DNA of 64,000 bases from Stentor roeselii (lineage: Eukaryota; Ciliophora; Heterotrichea; Heterotrichida; Stentoridae): contig RSEH01000173.1 of the NCBI GenBank assembly GCA_006503475.1, positions 1 through 64,000 of the forward strand, written 5' to 3'. A program made the position numbers and the translations under genes. Positions within the stretch are counted from its first letter, which is position 1, and each line of letters begins with the position of its first letter. Below the pieces are notes generated by a model. It was not told where the DNA came from and made no database searches. It saw only the letters and a program-made list of their open reading frames with translations. Positions 9,745-19,138 of the stretch are shown here, in pieces.

Positions 9745-10174
9745 TGTTTATTGGAAGAGTAGGGATGATTTTAATTATGTTTTTTTTGAAGGAATTAGGA
9801 ATTTTTAGGAGGGATTTAATTTGGGATTTGATGCTTGGTAGTTGAGGATTTGGAAATTTTTGAATAATAATTATACAGGAAAACTTTGTGTTTATTAAGA
9901 TAAATCAGAAATAGTTACTTTGATAGATGATAACCAATTAAATAACAGAGGTTAGATGATAAAAAATAAATATTACTCAAGCCTATTTCTCCAGAAATTC
10001 ATTAGTAAATAAACCTCAATAAAAGTTGAGATTATCTCTTAACAATTAACCAGGCAAGCAAATCATTTTTATCCTTTATAATCTTAACAAAGTTTTGCAA
10101 TCATCTTATTCAGTTAATTCACTTAAAATATTTTCCATAATGTAGTTAAAATTCACAATGTAATATTATCAGCA
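9745..10174. other. Divergent intergenic spacer
   Basis: 430 nt between two divergent starts. It is AT-rich with no gene, tRNA-like arms or clear repeat that I can see. It presumably holds both promoters. The half next to the minus-strand gene is G-rich on the + strand, so that gene's leader is C-rich. Confidence 0.6.
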
Positions 10175-11044
10175 ATGGAATGTTTAACCGAATATCTATA
10201 CATAGAACTAGTTCTAAGTATTATCATCAGCGGCCTTTCTTTTATTCTAAGCTTCATTGTTATTTTGATAATCTCTAAAGAAAAACTTTACAAGAGCTAT
10301 TCATTTAGAATCCTGTTATACATCTCTATCAACGACTCACTACGTTCATTTATAGGTTTTTTTGAGTCTCTCGTATATAAAAATACTTTTGCATGCTTGA
10401 TTTACGCTTATTTAGAAGTATATTTTAATCTCTCCAACTTACTATGGGCATTTTGCCTTACTTTTACAATATACCAAATCATTGTCCTTGAAGAGATTTC
10501 ATTCGAAAAACATCATAAGATGTGGTTTTTTGTTTCTTTTGTTCTTGTTGGATTACTTGAAGCCTTGCCTTTTACTACTCAAAGCTATGGGTATAATCAA
10601 CATCTTTGTCAAATTATTGATGATGATACTGGAGAGATATGGAGATTTTCTTTGGTTTTCTTTCCTTTATTTGTCATTCTGACGATTATAATGGTCCTTT
10701 TTTATAAAATCATTCAAAAAGTGGAAATTCTTGGAAATATGTCGATTAAAGGACTGGTTTTCGATCGAGGACTTGTTTATCCTTTGATTATTTCAATTGT
10801 TTTGATTCCTTTTTTTATTGTCAGGGTTGTTCAAATATTTTATGATAGCTGCTTGATTCAGACTTTTGTGATTTTTATGAACATATTTTATAATTTTCAA
10901 GGGTTTTTGAATGGCTTAGCATTTTTTTATAGTAAGTCTGTTCGAAATGCCCTCTTAAGTAATTCTCATGGTTTGAATGCTACTATTCAATCAGAAAATA
11001 GGTCGCTTCAAATTAGTTTTGCTTCTGAAATTACTATAAACTAG
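10175..11044 (+). CDS. 7TM receptor, cAMP-receptor-like (cAR) family, copy 1
   Basis: 289 aa with seven hydrophobic segments: about 11-33, 43-64, 80-105, 118-137, 158-180, 200-222 and 232-252. Hallmarks shared with three other genes in this window are INDSLRSF in TM2, CLTFTIYQIIVLE in TM3, LCQIIDDDTGEIWRF before TM5, VFDRGLVY before TM6 and LNGLAFFYSK in TM7. Cysteines in the loop before TM3 and before TM5 fit the usual extracellular disulfide. The layout resembles Dictyostelium cAMP receptors and other class E-like GPCRs, signalling through heterotrimeric G proteins at the membrane. The ligand is unknown. It is in tandem with copy 2, 162 nt away. Confidence 0.85.
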   Translation: MECLTEYLYIELVLSIIISGLSFILSFIVILIISKEKLYKSYSFRILLYISINDSLRSFIGFFESLVYKNTFACLIYAYLEVYFNLSNLLWAFCLTFTIYQIIVLEEISFEKHHKMWFFVSFVLVGLLEALPFTTQSYGYNQHLCQIIDDDTGEIWRFSLVFFPLFVILTIIMVLFYKIIQKVEILGNMSIKGLVFDRGLVYPLIISIVLIPFFIVRVVQIFYDSCLIQTFVIFMNIFYNFQGFLNGLAFFYSKSVRNALLSNSHGLNATIQSENRSLQISFASEITIN

Positions 11045-11206
11045 CTTAATTGTTTAAGTTTTAACTTGAGTTAATTAGATAATCTTTTCATTTGAAGTTA
11101 TACAAAACCATTTTCTTGTTCATCCGAACTATCTTAACTTTACTAAAATATTTCATAAATTGGTTTACATATTTATTATTTAAGTATCAGTACTAACAAT
11201 AAATAT

Positions 11207-12070
11207 ATGGTGTGCTTGGTCGGTTTTTTTTACTTAAAATTAATCATCAATCTATCCTGCTGCTTCCTGTCTTTAATTTTTAGTTCTTGTGTAATTTTTC
11301 TCATATTCAAGAAAGGTTTATTCAAAACTTACTCCTATAAAATATTGTGTTATATATCCCTTAATGATCTTCTTCGTTCTTTGATGGGTCTTTTGGTGTT
11401 TTTGATCGAAAGAAATGAAATCACCTGCGCTTTCTACGGTTTTTTCGATTTTTACTTCTTTGCTTCAAACATGGTCTGGGCATTTTGCCTGACTTTTACA
11501 ATTTACCAGATAATTGTCTTGGAAGTGACGTCATTTGAAAGGTTTCACAAGGCTTGGATCATTATTTCAACTGTTGTTGTAGGTATTGTTGAAGCTTTAC
11601 CATTTAGTACTTTAAGTTATGGGAAAAATGAAGGTTTTTGTCAAATTATTGATGATGAAACTGGAAGGATTTGGAGGTTTTGCGTTCTTTATGCACCTTT
11701 TGTATTGAGTATTTCTGTGATTTTATTCATTTTCATTCGAATTTTAAGAAAAATAAGGACTTTAGGGAATGTTTCTATTAGGACTGTAGTTTTTGATAGA
11801 GGGCTTATTTACACTTTGATTATCACTGTTGTTTTTATTCCTTTTTTCATTACAAGGATAATTCAACTATTTGAAAATAATTGTAGTCTCGAAAGTTTGG
11901 CTGTTATTTGGTTATTCTTTTATAATTTGCAAGGATTTTTTAATGGGATTGTGTTTTTTTATAATAAAACTATTAGACTCGTTGTGTTTCATGAACAATC
12001 TTATAGTTCATTTATTTTGTCAGAAAATTACTCTTTAAAGTTGAGTTATGTTTCAGAACTAACTACCTAA
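11207..12070 (+). CDS. 7TM receptor, cAR-like family, copy 2
   Basis: 287 aa paralogue of the preceding gene, with the same seven-helix layout. Shared blocks are LNDLLRSLMGL in TM2, CLTFTIYQIIVLEVTSFE in TM3, FCQIIDDETGRIWRF, VVFDRGLIYTLII and FFNGIVFFYNKTIR in TM7. The extracellular cysteine pair is kept (ITCAFYG, GFCQI). The cytoplasmic tail is short and Ser/Tyr-rich, a possible regulatory site. The protein is clearly diverged from copy 1 over its length, so the tandem duplication is old. The 5' third of the coding strand has more C and the rest is T/G-rich, as in the other copies. Confidence 0.85.
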   Translation: MVCLVGFFYLKLIINLSCCFLSLIFSSCVIFLIFKKGLFKTYSYKILCYISLNDLLRSLMGLLVFLIERNEITCAFYGFFDFYFFASNMVWAFCLTFTIYQIIVLEVTSFERFHKAWIIISTVVVGIVEALPFSTLSYGKNEGFCQIIDDETGRIWRFCVLYAPFVLSISVILFIFIRILRKIRTLGNVSIRTVVFDRGLIYTLIITVVFIPFFITRIIQLFENNCSLESLAVIWLFFYNLQGFFNGIVFFYNKTIRLVVFHEQSYSSFILSENYSLKLSYVSELTT

Positions 12071-13209
12071 TTACTATTTATAATAAAAAATCATATTTTG
12101 TTTAGATAACATAATATTTCAAGCTTTTAATATGAATTAACTGCATATAATTCATTCTACTAAAATCAGCTTAAACCTTAACGACTTTATCTTAAATACA
12201 TCATAAAAGATTAATTTTTATCAAAAATATCTCATTAATACTATGAATGTTCAACTTTCATAGTAAAGCTTTGATTGTTTAACCAAATCTAAGGAAATCA
12301 TTACTATAAGACTTTTTAGAAGATTATATACTGATAGGTCCAGTATTTTTCTAATGAACAATTTGAAGGGTTTCAAAAAGATTAAACTTAAATAATTATA
12401 TTTCAGGTGGAACAGAGAATTCTTTAACATTAAGAAGTACTTTGATTTTACATAACTTTCGATGAATGATACCTAAACTAATAATCCAGGACATATAACT
12501 CTTAACTTCAGTCCATTTCGCTAAACCTCTAAGTATTATTTCTAGTTTTTATTTTTTTAATGAGTTTTTTTATCTTTCCAGTATCATCTTTTAGTACAAC
12601 TCAAATTTTCACCAATAAATAAGACATGGCTATAGAATAAGATTTATTTGATTAGTTTTAGATCGACATCAAATATTCCCATGTCTCCAAGTTACTCAAA
12701 TCGATTTAAGTGCAGAGATAAAGTGATAGAAGAAAGAAAAAAATTATCAATAGTATTACATTCAATAAAAAGATTTATGAAGTAAAACAAGAACTAAACA
12801 GAAAATTGCCCCTGAGTAGTCCGCTGAATAAAATTGCTAACCTAACCAGCATTCATTAAACAATTAAAAAATCTAAAAACACTTCGAAATAAACTGAATA
12901 TAATACAAATTAATTGAAAGTATACTTCGAGTAAGTATAATTAGATTGAAGAGAGCATAAAAATCATTCACATAAAAATTTAATTATCCTCTTAACACAA
13001 GTTAAATCCAAGTTCCTGCCTATTGATAAAAATTTCAATATCTTTCTTTTAAGACTAGTTTCACTAAATTTATTTATTCTTGGATTTGAGATCATATCAA
13101 AATACTGTTTTTCTATTAACCGAAAAAAAATCATAGATTTATAAGTCAACCTAAAATCCAATAATTTTAACTTTTAATATCTTTCCTATTCTTTAAGTTA
13201 AACTTACTC
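12071..13209. other. AT-rich spacer with a TAA/TAG-containing open frame
   Basis: No standard-code gene is supportable. On the + strand, 12470-12946 (159 codons) is open if TAA/TAG are sense, closed by TGA at 12947; eight TGA triplets inside fall in other frames. Its translation is Lys/Gln-rich without recognisable domains. On the minus strand 12964-13161 is open for 65 codons in the standard code (starts MDFRLTYKSMIFF) but has no family resemblance and may be chance. The spacer may contain decayed coding DNA. Confidence 0.4.
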
Positions 13210-13530
13210 CTATAGGGCCAGTTTTTGCTGGTACCTTTTAAGGAAATATACTAAAACGGCAAAAGTCGCAGTGGAAAATCCTCCAAGTCTCTTCGAAAGA
13301 AGCGAAACAACTAAATAAAATAATTTCAAGAGATACCCTTTTCGATGCATTTTCAAAATCAAATAAGAGTAAAACGAAAACTTAGCTAAAGTCATGATAA
13401 CAGCACGAAAAGATAATCGAGCTGGTTTCTGTAAGTTGTTTTGGCAAGTGGTCTCTTTGCAGTACCCAAAGAAAACTTCTTCATCTTCTTCAAGCCAAGG
13501 CTCGAGTTCTTGTATTTGTGGTAAAGCCAT
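13210..13530 (-). CDS. Small hypothetical protein with a hydrophobic helix
   Basis: 106 aa. The acidic N-terminus (QIQELEPWLEEDEEVFFGYC) is followed by a basic patch, then a hydrophobic stretch around residues 65-95 (LLKLFYLVVSLLSK, FATAVLVYFL-like order), which could be one membrane helix or a re-entrant pair. No family is recognised. The start is supported by the AT-rich TATAATA leader typical of this window and by its divergent position: only 15 nt (or 42 nt, depending on the neighbour's start) separate it from the AKTIP-like gene. Likely a real small gene. Confidence 0.6.
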   Translation of the reverse strand: MALPQIQELEPWLEEDEEVFFGYCKETTCQNNLQKPARLSFRAVIMTLAKFSFYSYLILKMHRKGYLLKLFYLVVSLLSKRLGGFSTATFAVLVYFLKRYQQKLAL

Positions 13531-13545
13531 TATTATAAATGTTAG

Positions 13546-14196
13546 ATGAAAATACGATTCATAATTTCAAATATGAAAGAAAACCAAAATCAGCAGAATC
13601 TTTTGAACACTCCATCTAGTAAGTCTCAGCTTTTAATTGAGTATAACAGTTTGAAACAGTATAGTCCTTCAGGTGTTTACACTGTTCCTTGCATTTCAGA
13701 TATTTATTTGTGGGAAAGTGTTATTTTCATTAGACAAGGGTTTTACAAGGATGGGGTTTTTTCTTTTAAGATAAAAATTCCGAAGGATTATCCTCAAACC
13801 CGTCCATCAGTCTTCTTCAACACCTTCATCTACCACCCTCTAATAAACCCCGACACAGGAGAAGTTTCACTAGACCCAAGATTCGAAAACTGGAGAGCGG
13901 GAAAAGATTTCATTTTTTCAATCCTAAACTACATCAAGCAAATATTTTACTTCCAAGACGACTGGACCCATTCAAAATTCGTTTTAAACGCCCAAGCCTT
14001 ATCATGTGCCTTACAAGACCCTTTACTATTCTCAAGAGAAGCCCAAAGTTGCGTTCATTCCCCTCCAAGCGAAACTGGAGGACTTTTCACATTCAAAGAC
14101 TTCAGTTCAGTCCATAACATTATATTAACCAATATCCGGAAAAGTAAAGAAAAGCCTTCAGACTTCATTAAGTACTTCAAAGATAATTTCTTATAA
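13546..14196 (+). CDS. AKTIP: AKTIP/FTS-like inactive ubiquitin-conjugating-fold protein
   Basis: 216 aa with a UBC fold that lacks a catalytic cysteine (UEV). The run DYPQTRPSVFFNTFIYHPLI, then NPDTGEVSLDPRFENWR and ILNYIKQIFYFQDD, follows the AKTIP order HPLVDP..GELD..F..WR..YARRVFY, with no Cys where an active E2 has one. AKTIP (FTS) joins Hook and FHIP proteins to connect endosomes to dynein. The first ATG is 13546, but Met10 at 13573 (MKENQNQQN) may be the true start, because the extension looks like translated leader. Its TAA is separated by one base from the next gene's ATG. The strand skew flips sharply from G-rich to C-rich near 13795. Confidence 0.8.
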   Translation: MKIRFIISNMKENQNQQNLLNTPSSKSQLLIEYNSLKQYSPSGVYTVPCISDIYLWESVIFIRQGFYKDGVFSFKIKIPKDYPQTRPSVFFNTFIYHPLINPDTGEVSLDPRFENWRAGKDFIFSILNYIKQIFYFQDDWTHSKFVLNAQALSCALQDPLLFSREAQSCVHSPPSETGGLFTFKDFSSVHNIILTNIRKSKEKPSDFIKYFKDNFL

Positions 14197-14197
14197 A

Positions 14198-16456
14198 ATG
14201 GGTTCCTGTGTCTCTAAAAAGAAGAATAATTTGGGTTCACCAGAAGGAAGTGTTTACAACGTCACTGATTTCGACCCAAAGCTGAAAAGTCACTTCAAAA
14301 AAGAAGAAGTAGACATCGTTTTCAAGGCTTCGAAGATAGCTCAAAGTTTCGAACCTCCTGAAATTTTGGTTGAAAAACCTCAAGAAAAAAACATGAAAAA
14401 TCATAAAAAAGTTCTTAGTCAGTCTTCTAGCTCTGAAGAGATTCAAGCGGGGATGAAGAGATTTCTGAATAATGAAGAAGAATTAGTTCCTTTGCAACTT
14501 ATGTACGCTTCTGTCGTGCCGAAAAAGATGGTTCAGTTTGAATGTGATGTTACTAATAATAAGAAAATTGGAGGGCTTAGCACGTTTTTCTTTGAGAATG
14601 GACTAGTTTTTGTACCTAAGGTGCAGGCTGCGGGGCAGGAGGGGTTCTTTGAAGTTAATATTCATGGAAAAATGCAGAAGGTTTGGCTTTGGATGTGCAT
14701 TTCTGAGACTCTTGTGTTTAGAACATCGGATTTTCATGGGAATGGATTGAAATTAGATGATTTTAGTCAGGTTAAGGTCAAGATGAGAATTGGAATTAAG
14801 GAAAAGTTTTATGAATTGAGTAGAGATGTGCATAATGAGAAGTATTATAATGTTGATATCGCGATCCCTGAATTTTGTATTGGGCAGGTCATCTTCATGG
14901 ACTCGAAGCCCTGCTTCATAATAGAAAAGAAAAAAACCGATAACTGCATAAAAATTTTACCCATGGAAAAAATTTCCCAGGTCACTTCTAAAAAAACATT
15001 AAAACCAGCTATTCCAGACATAGCAGTTTCCTTTATAAGAAAAGTGACGAATGATGTAATTAGAACTGGCTTTAAACTAGAAAACTTAATATTCACTAAA
15101 AAAATAGAAGATATGCCAATTGATTCAATCAGAGCAAGAGCGAACGGTAAGGACATAAAGATAGTTTCAGAGTTCCTTGGTAATTATTTCATGGTTTGTG
15201 AAATAATTTCAGCTGATGTTCTCGGAATTGAGAACTACCAAAACAACTCCGGATCGAAAAGAGCCTTTTGTTTAACTCAAGAAGGAAAAATTGAACTAAT
15301 TCAGCACAAAAGATTCGAAGATAAATACAAAATGAAAGATTCCAATTCTGCAACATCTGATTATCTAGGCCACTTGATATACAATGAAAATGAACAGCCA
15401 TTCGCAGTTATTACTGCACTAGTCGGTCATTCAATGATCCAAATCAAGCACATAAAGCACTTAAAGCAGTTCTTCAGTGACCTTCAATCAAGAGGTCAAA
15501 AGTCAGAGTACATGATCGACCATTTAACAAGACAAGATGATGGTTTCAAGTCAGAAGCTAGCACCTTACAAACACAAGACTTTTCCCTAAACGATTATTC
15601 AGCAATCTCAAGAAGATCAATCCAAGAAGCAGATATCGGCGAAGAAAAAGTAGAAGAAGGCGAAATCGAATTCTCAATGAGCCAATCATCCATGTACAGC
15701 ACATTAAGGCCAGTTCACGTGGAGCCAGAAGAGATATCTTACATGTTCTCACGAAACTCGCTATTAAAATACAGCAACAAGTACTACAAGGCCCAAAAAA
15801 TCGACTTGGAACTCAACCCAAAGTCATGTTCAACCTTCACAACCACTTCACAAGGCCTGGCAATCATCTCAGGCACTTCAGCCCAATTAATCCGAGACTC
15901 TGAAAAAATCGACCTTCCGAACTTAAAACATCATCACATGTTCCATTCTACAGTTTTTCACCAAGACCGTCTTTTCGTCATCGGAGGACAAAACTGCTCA
16001 GCAGTCGAGTCTTTGGATCTTTCCAACTTTTATGCGAATTGGAAAGAAGAAATTGAAACTCCTGTCATTTTTCAAGAAGCCGCTGCTTGTTCTGATGGGA
16101 AAAATATTTTTGTGATAAGTTCTGGACTACATGATCATGGAAAACCCTCGGCTTATAAGTTTGATGGAAGATGGGAGTTTATTAGTTGGCAGGTACCTGA
16201 ATTTGCAGGAATGGGAATGATTTACTTTGAGGAAATGTTTGTTTTGTTTGGGGGACAAGGGAAAAATGTAAGGAATGATTGTTTTTATATTTTTGATCGT
16301 CAGGGATGTGTTGTGAGTGTCAAGGAATTTCAGATGCCTGGAGTTTATTATAATAAGGCTATTGGGAGAAGTGAGGATATCTTTTGTATTGGAACTGATT
16401 ATCAATACTTTTTAGAATTCTCTAATGGCGAATTCAAGGTGGTTGTGATGGAATAG
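14198..16456 (+). CDS. N-myristoylatable protein with C-terminal kelch-like propeller
   Basis: 752 aa. MGSCVSKKK is a strong dual acylation N-terminus (Gly2 myristoyl, Cys4 palmitoyl). Residues ~60-450 form a low-identity region with beta-rich stretches and no domain I recognise. Residues ~500-752 contain kelch-like blades: HHMFHSTVFHQDRLFVIGGQ, then ACSDGKNIFVISSG, YFEEMFVLFGGQGKNVRNDC and IFCIGTDYQYFLEF. It may be a membrane-anchored scaffold. The myristoylation motif confirms the ATG that lies one nucleotide after the AKTIP-like stop. G-rich and C-rich blocks alternate: switches near 14870 and 16010. Confidence 0.75.
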   Translation: MGSCVSKKKNNLGSPEGSVYNVTDFDPKLKSHFKKEEVDIVFKASKIAQSFEPPEILVEKPQEKNMKNHKKVLSQSSSSEEIQAGMKRFLNNEEELVPLQLMYASVVPKKMVQFECDVTNNKKIGGLSTFFFENGLVFVPKVQAAGQEGFFEVNIHGKMQKVWLWMCISETLVFRTSDFHGNGLKLDDFSQVKVKMRIGIKEKFYELSRDVHNEKYYNVDIAIPEFCIGQVIFMDSKPCFIIEKKKTDNCIKILPMEKISQVTSKKTLKPAIPDIAVSFIRKVTNDVIRTGFKLENLIFTKKIEDMPIDSIRARANGKDIKIVSEFLGNYFMVCEIISADVLGIENYQNNSGSKRAFCLTQEGKIELIQHKRFEDKYKMKDSNSATSDYLGHLIYNENEQPFAVITALVGHSMIQIKHIKHLKQFFSDLQSRGQKSEYMIDHLTRQDDGFKSEASTLQTQDFSLNDYSAISRRSIQEADIGEEKVEEGEIEFSMSQSSMYSTLRPVHVEPEEISYMFSRNSLLKYSNKYYKAQKIDLELNPKSCSTFTTTSQGLAIISGTSAQLIRDSEKIDLPNLKHHHMFHSTVFHQDRLFVIGGQNCSAVESLDLSNFYANWKEEIETPVIFQEAAACSDGKNIFVISSGLHDHGKPSAYKFDGRWEFISWQVPEFAGMGMIYFEEMFVLFGGQGKNVRNDCFYIFDRQGCVVSVKEFQMPGVYYNKAIGRSEDIFCIGTDYQYFLEFSNGEFKVVVME

Positions 16457-17077
16457 ATTAAAGTTAGTGATTAAATGTTGGGTTAGATTGGATTAGAGGT
16501 GGTAGGAGAATATCAAGAAGGTAAATGAAGATTTGGTGGGATGTTCTTGGTATTATTATGGAGGTATTAGTGATTATTATATTATTTATAATAAATTTAT
16601 CACAGTTGATGGTGTTTATGATTTTTATGAATTCAGACCCAGTGTTAACCATTAAAAGTTTCCAACATCTTAAAACATTCTCTAATCAGCAAATGTGTAA
16701 AACTTAATCAAACTACTCTAAGTTCTTCTAAAATTATCACCCAAATTTTCTAAAACTTTATAAAATTTAACCCTTAAATTTAAGATTGAAATGCCTGAAA
16801 ATCTTAACCAATTATCAATTCAGAACCACATATTTTCCAATACTCAGACAATCTGTTAAGTTTACAGCTTATCAAATATCTTCGTTACTCAAGAAAACCT
16901 CATACTTAAAAGACCAAATCCATAAAAATAAAAATTGATTAAAAATATCATCATAAACAATATCTAACTAAAACATTCTCTAAAAATTTTCATAAACCTT
17001 GATTTTCTAAATTTTCTAAACAATTCAACCTAAAATCTAAAAACTTCTAAAATTTTCCAATAAAATTAAATCCTAAA
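16457..17077. other. Intergenic spacer
   Basis: 621 nt. The first ~170 nt after the kelch gene are G/T-rich and the last ~350 nt before the next ATG are C/A-rich, with many TTCTAAA/AATTTTC runs. No gene, tRNA or strong repeat is visible. The C-rich half presumably carries the promoter of the MARCH-type gene. Confidence 0.6.
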
Positions 17078-17905
17078 ATGGACCGCTCGATAGTTCCAAT
17101 AAACGAATCAACCTTACTATCAGGCCATTCATGTCGAATCTGCATGGAAACTGCTTCTTTAGACCACCCTTTGATCTCCCCATGCAAATGTTCAGGAACA
17201 ATAAAATATATGCACGAAGAGTGCCTTAAAACATGGTTGATCTCTCACTTTGAAGACTTGGCAGATTCAACTTGTGAATTATGTAAAACCACCTTGTCGA
17301 TGGAGTTTCGCATGCGACATCAATGTCAACCGAAACATTCTTGCACAAGTGGTTTAAACTCATGCATGTTTGTTCCTGTTTTGGCTGCTATTGTTATTAT
17401 TTTGTTCATTATTGTCTACTTGCTCGCTGATCGATATTTATCATCGAGTTCAGGGTCTGAGGAGAAGGGTTACACAATCGCTTTGATTATAACTTGCTCG
17501 ATTTCTGGACTTATTTTGACTGTTTTGATTGTTACTAGTTTGAAAGAAGCATGCTTTGTGACCCATCTCGAAGATTGGAAGATTTTTTCCCAGAATTTCG
17601 ATGAAGAAGACCAAGTGACTCCTGAGATAAACCTCCAAGCCGACCAAGTAATGATAGTTCCAGAAGAAACAAAAATAGCAGGAGTAAAAGTAAAAACACC
17701 ATCATTAAACCCGGTATTAAAACTATTCAAAAAGCGAGGTAAAATTTCAGCTTACACTCCTCAAGGAGTAACTCCCTGCATGAGTCTTCACCGACAAACC
17801 CCTCCGCCGGCTCGTAGTGACCCGATGCGAAACAGACGGTCTCCTCTTCCAGGCAAGATTCCAGGGTACCAGTCCATTCCTGATGATTCTTTTAACTATA
17901 TTTAG
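17078..17905 (+). CDS. MARCH-type membrane RING-CH E3 ubiquitin ligase
   Basis: 275 aa. Residues 20-75 form a RING-CH (C4HC3) finger: CRICMET, CKCSGTIKYMHEECLKTWL, then CELCKTTL; the Trp after Cys-x2-Leu and the Cys at the fourth position are typical of MARCH/Doa10-type ligases. Two membrane helices follow, about residues 92-116 (VPVLAAIVIILFIIVYLLAD) and 133-155 (TIALIITCSISGLILTVLIV). A Pro-rich cytosolic tail ends the protein. It would ubiquitinate membrane proteins in the secretory pathway. The stop is 7 nt before the next gene's ATG. Confidence 0.9.
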   Translation: MDRSIVPINESTLLSGHSCRICMETASLDHPLISPCKCSGTIKYMHEECLKTWLISHFEDLADSTCELCKTTLSMEFRMRHQCQPKHSCTSGLNSCMFVPVLAAIVIILFIIVYLLADRYLSSSSGSEEKGYTIALIITCSISGLILTVLIVTSLKEACFVTHLEDWKIFSQNFDEEDQVTPEINLQADQVMIVPEETKIAGVKVKTPSLNPVLKLFKKRGKISAYTPQGVTPCMSLHRQTPPPARSDPMRNRRSPLPGKIPGYQSIPDDSFNYI

Positions 17906-17912
17906 ACTAAAT

Positions 17913-19121
17913 ATGAAAAGCAGGGCCTGTTGTATATGCTCTTTGCCTACTGGGTATTTTTCTAGTTATGATTGTAAATCTGGAGACAGAATACATAAAA
18001 ACTGCATTAATAGCCAGGAGAGGTTCGGAGATTGGTTGAAGTGCAATGATTGTGTGTTCTTAGTGCTTAGTAAAAAAGTTACTTCGGGAGATTCATGTAT
18101 TTTGTGTGGGAAAACACTTAATAAAAACCCTGGATGCAAATATTACCAAAAACTTTGTGAAGAGTGCCAAGTCAACAATGTTTCACAGCACCACCTGAAC
18201 AATTGCAAAAATTGTAATGTGGCTCTAAAACCGAAAATGAAAAAGTGCTTCAAATGTTTAAACTTCTTTAATAACTCGAAAATCATCAATACACCCAGAT
18301 GTGAAAGTCACTTATACTGCTTCAAATGCATTAATCAAGGTGAAGCCGATTTCAGTCAATGTTCCAGTTGCAAGTTTTTTTTCAATTTTTTAACAAAGAA
18401 ACATGCTCCAAATGTGGTCTTTTGCAACCTTTGTGGGAAGTTTCCAGAAGGGAAAAAATTTGGATGCTCATTCGGACATGATTACTGCAAATTTTGCTTG
18501 AAATACCTGAACAGGAATAATATTGATGTGTTTAAAAGGGTAAACGACTGCAATTTTTGTATTGAAATATTTCAAGAAATGTTTTCAGGTAACCACCGGG
18601 TAGAAGAAGCTATAAACGAATCAATCCCAATCTTCGAGGTCCTTTCTCCGACGATGAAACCTCCAACAAAGCGTCAAAAGCCCTTAAAGCCAACATCAGA
18701 CCCATTCGAGCTAAACCCTTTCCACCCATTAAAAGACACTTGCATGACCTGTCTAAACCAGGAAGGTCTAGTTCTATCCTGTGGTCACTCTCACTGCGAG
18801 ACGTGCATAATCGATCTTCACTTGGGAGACATCAGCTACATATTAGCCCAAATCGAAAAAAGTTATTTCACCGTGATTCCCTCTAAATTCCAATTCAAAT
18901 GCATAACAGCAGACTGTTCAGAGCGTCTTTCCTTTCCATCAGCCCTGATAAAATCCATGATATCTTCAAGACTCGAAAGCAAATATCTTCAAATCTTCGA
19001 AAAAATTTCCGTATTTTTCGACGGTATTCCCTTAGAGATGTCTAAATGTTCCTGTGAAAACCTGGTGATTACAATTCGAAACCGAAAATTTTACTGCACC
19101 TGCCAAGACCATAGCGAATAA
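17913..19121 (+). CDS. Cysteine-rich multi-zinc-finger protein with C-terminal RING-like motif
   Basis: 402 aa from the ATG at 17913 (MKSRACCICSLPTGYF). The frame is open upstream into the previous gene, but that extension overlaps it and lacks Cys, so the inner start is better. Many Cys/His clusters are spaced like treble-clef zinc sites (CILCGKTLNKNPGC, CEECQVNN, CKNCNVALKPKMKKCFKC, CNLCGKFPEGKKFGC). Near residue 300 there is a RING-type half CMTCLNQEGLVLSCGHSHC. It may be an RBR-like or multi-RING ubiquitin ligase; the exact class is not clear. It is packed 7 nt after the RING-CH gene. Confidence 0.75.
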   Translation: MKSRACCICSLPTGYFSSYDCKSGDRIHKNCINSQERFGDWLKCNDCVFLVLSKKVTSGDSCILCGKTLNKNPGCKYYQKLCEECQVNNVSQHHLNNCKNCNVALKPKMKKCFKCLNFFNNSKIINTPRCESHLYCFKCINQGEADFSQCSSCKFFFNFLTKKHAPNVVFCNLCGKFPEGKKFGCSFGHDYCKFCLKYLNRNNIDVFKRVNDCNFCIEIFQEMFSGNHRVEEAINESIPIFEVLSPTMKPPTKRQKPLKPTSDPFELNPFHPLKDTCMTCLNQEGLVLSCGHSHCETCIIDLHLGDISYILAQIEKSYFTVIPSKFQFKCITADCSERLSFPSALIKSMISSRLESKYLQIFEKISVFFDGIPLEMSKCSCENLVITIRNRKFYCTCQDHSE

Positions 19122-19138
19122 TGATAATTAAAGTAATA

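Noticed and set aside
12964-13161. 65-aa minus-strand ORF as a gene
   Set aside because: Short, AT-rich, no family resemblance, no supporting intron or motif.
17817-17912. Upstream start for the Cys-rich zinc protein
   Set aside because: The extension overlaps the RING-CH gene in another frame and lacks family features; ATG 17913 fits better.
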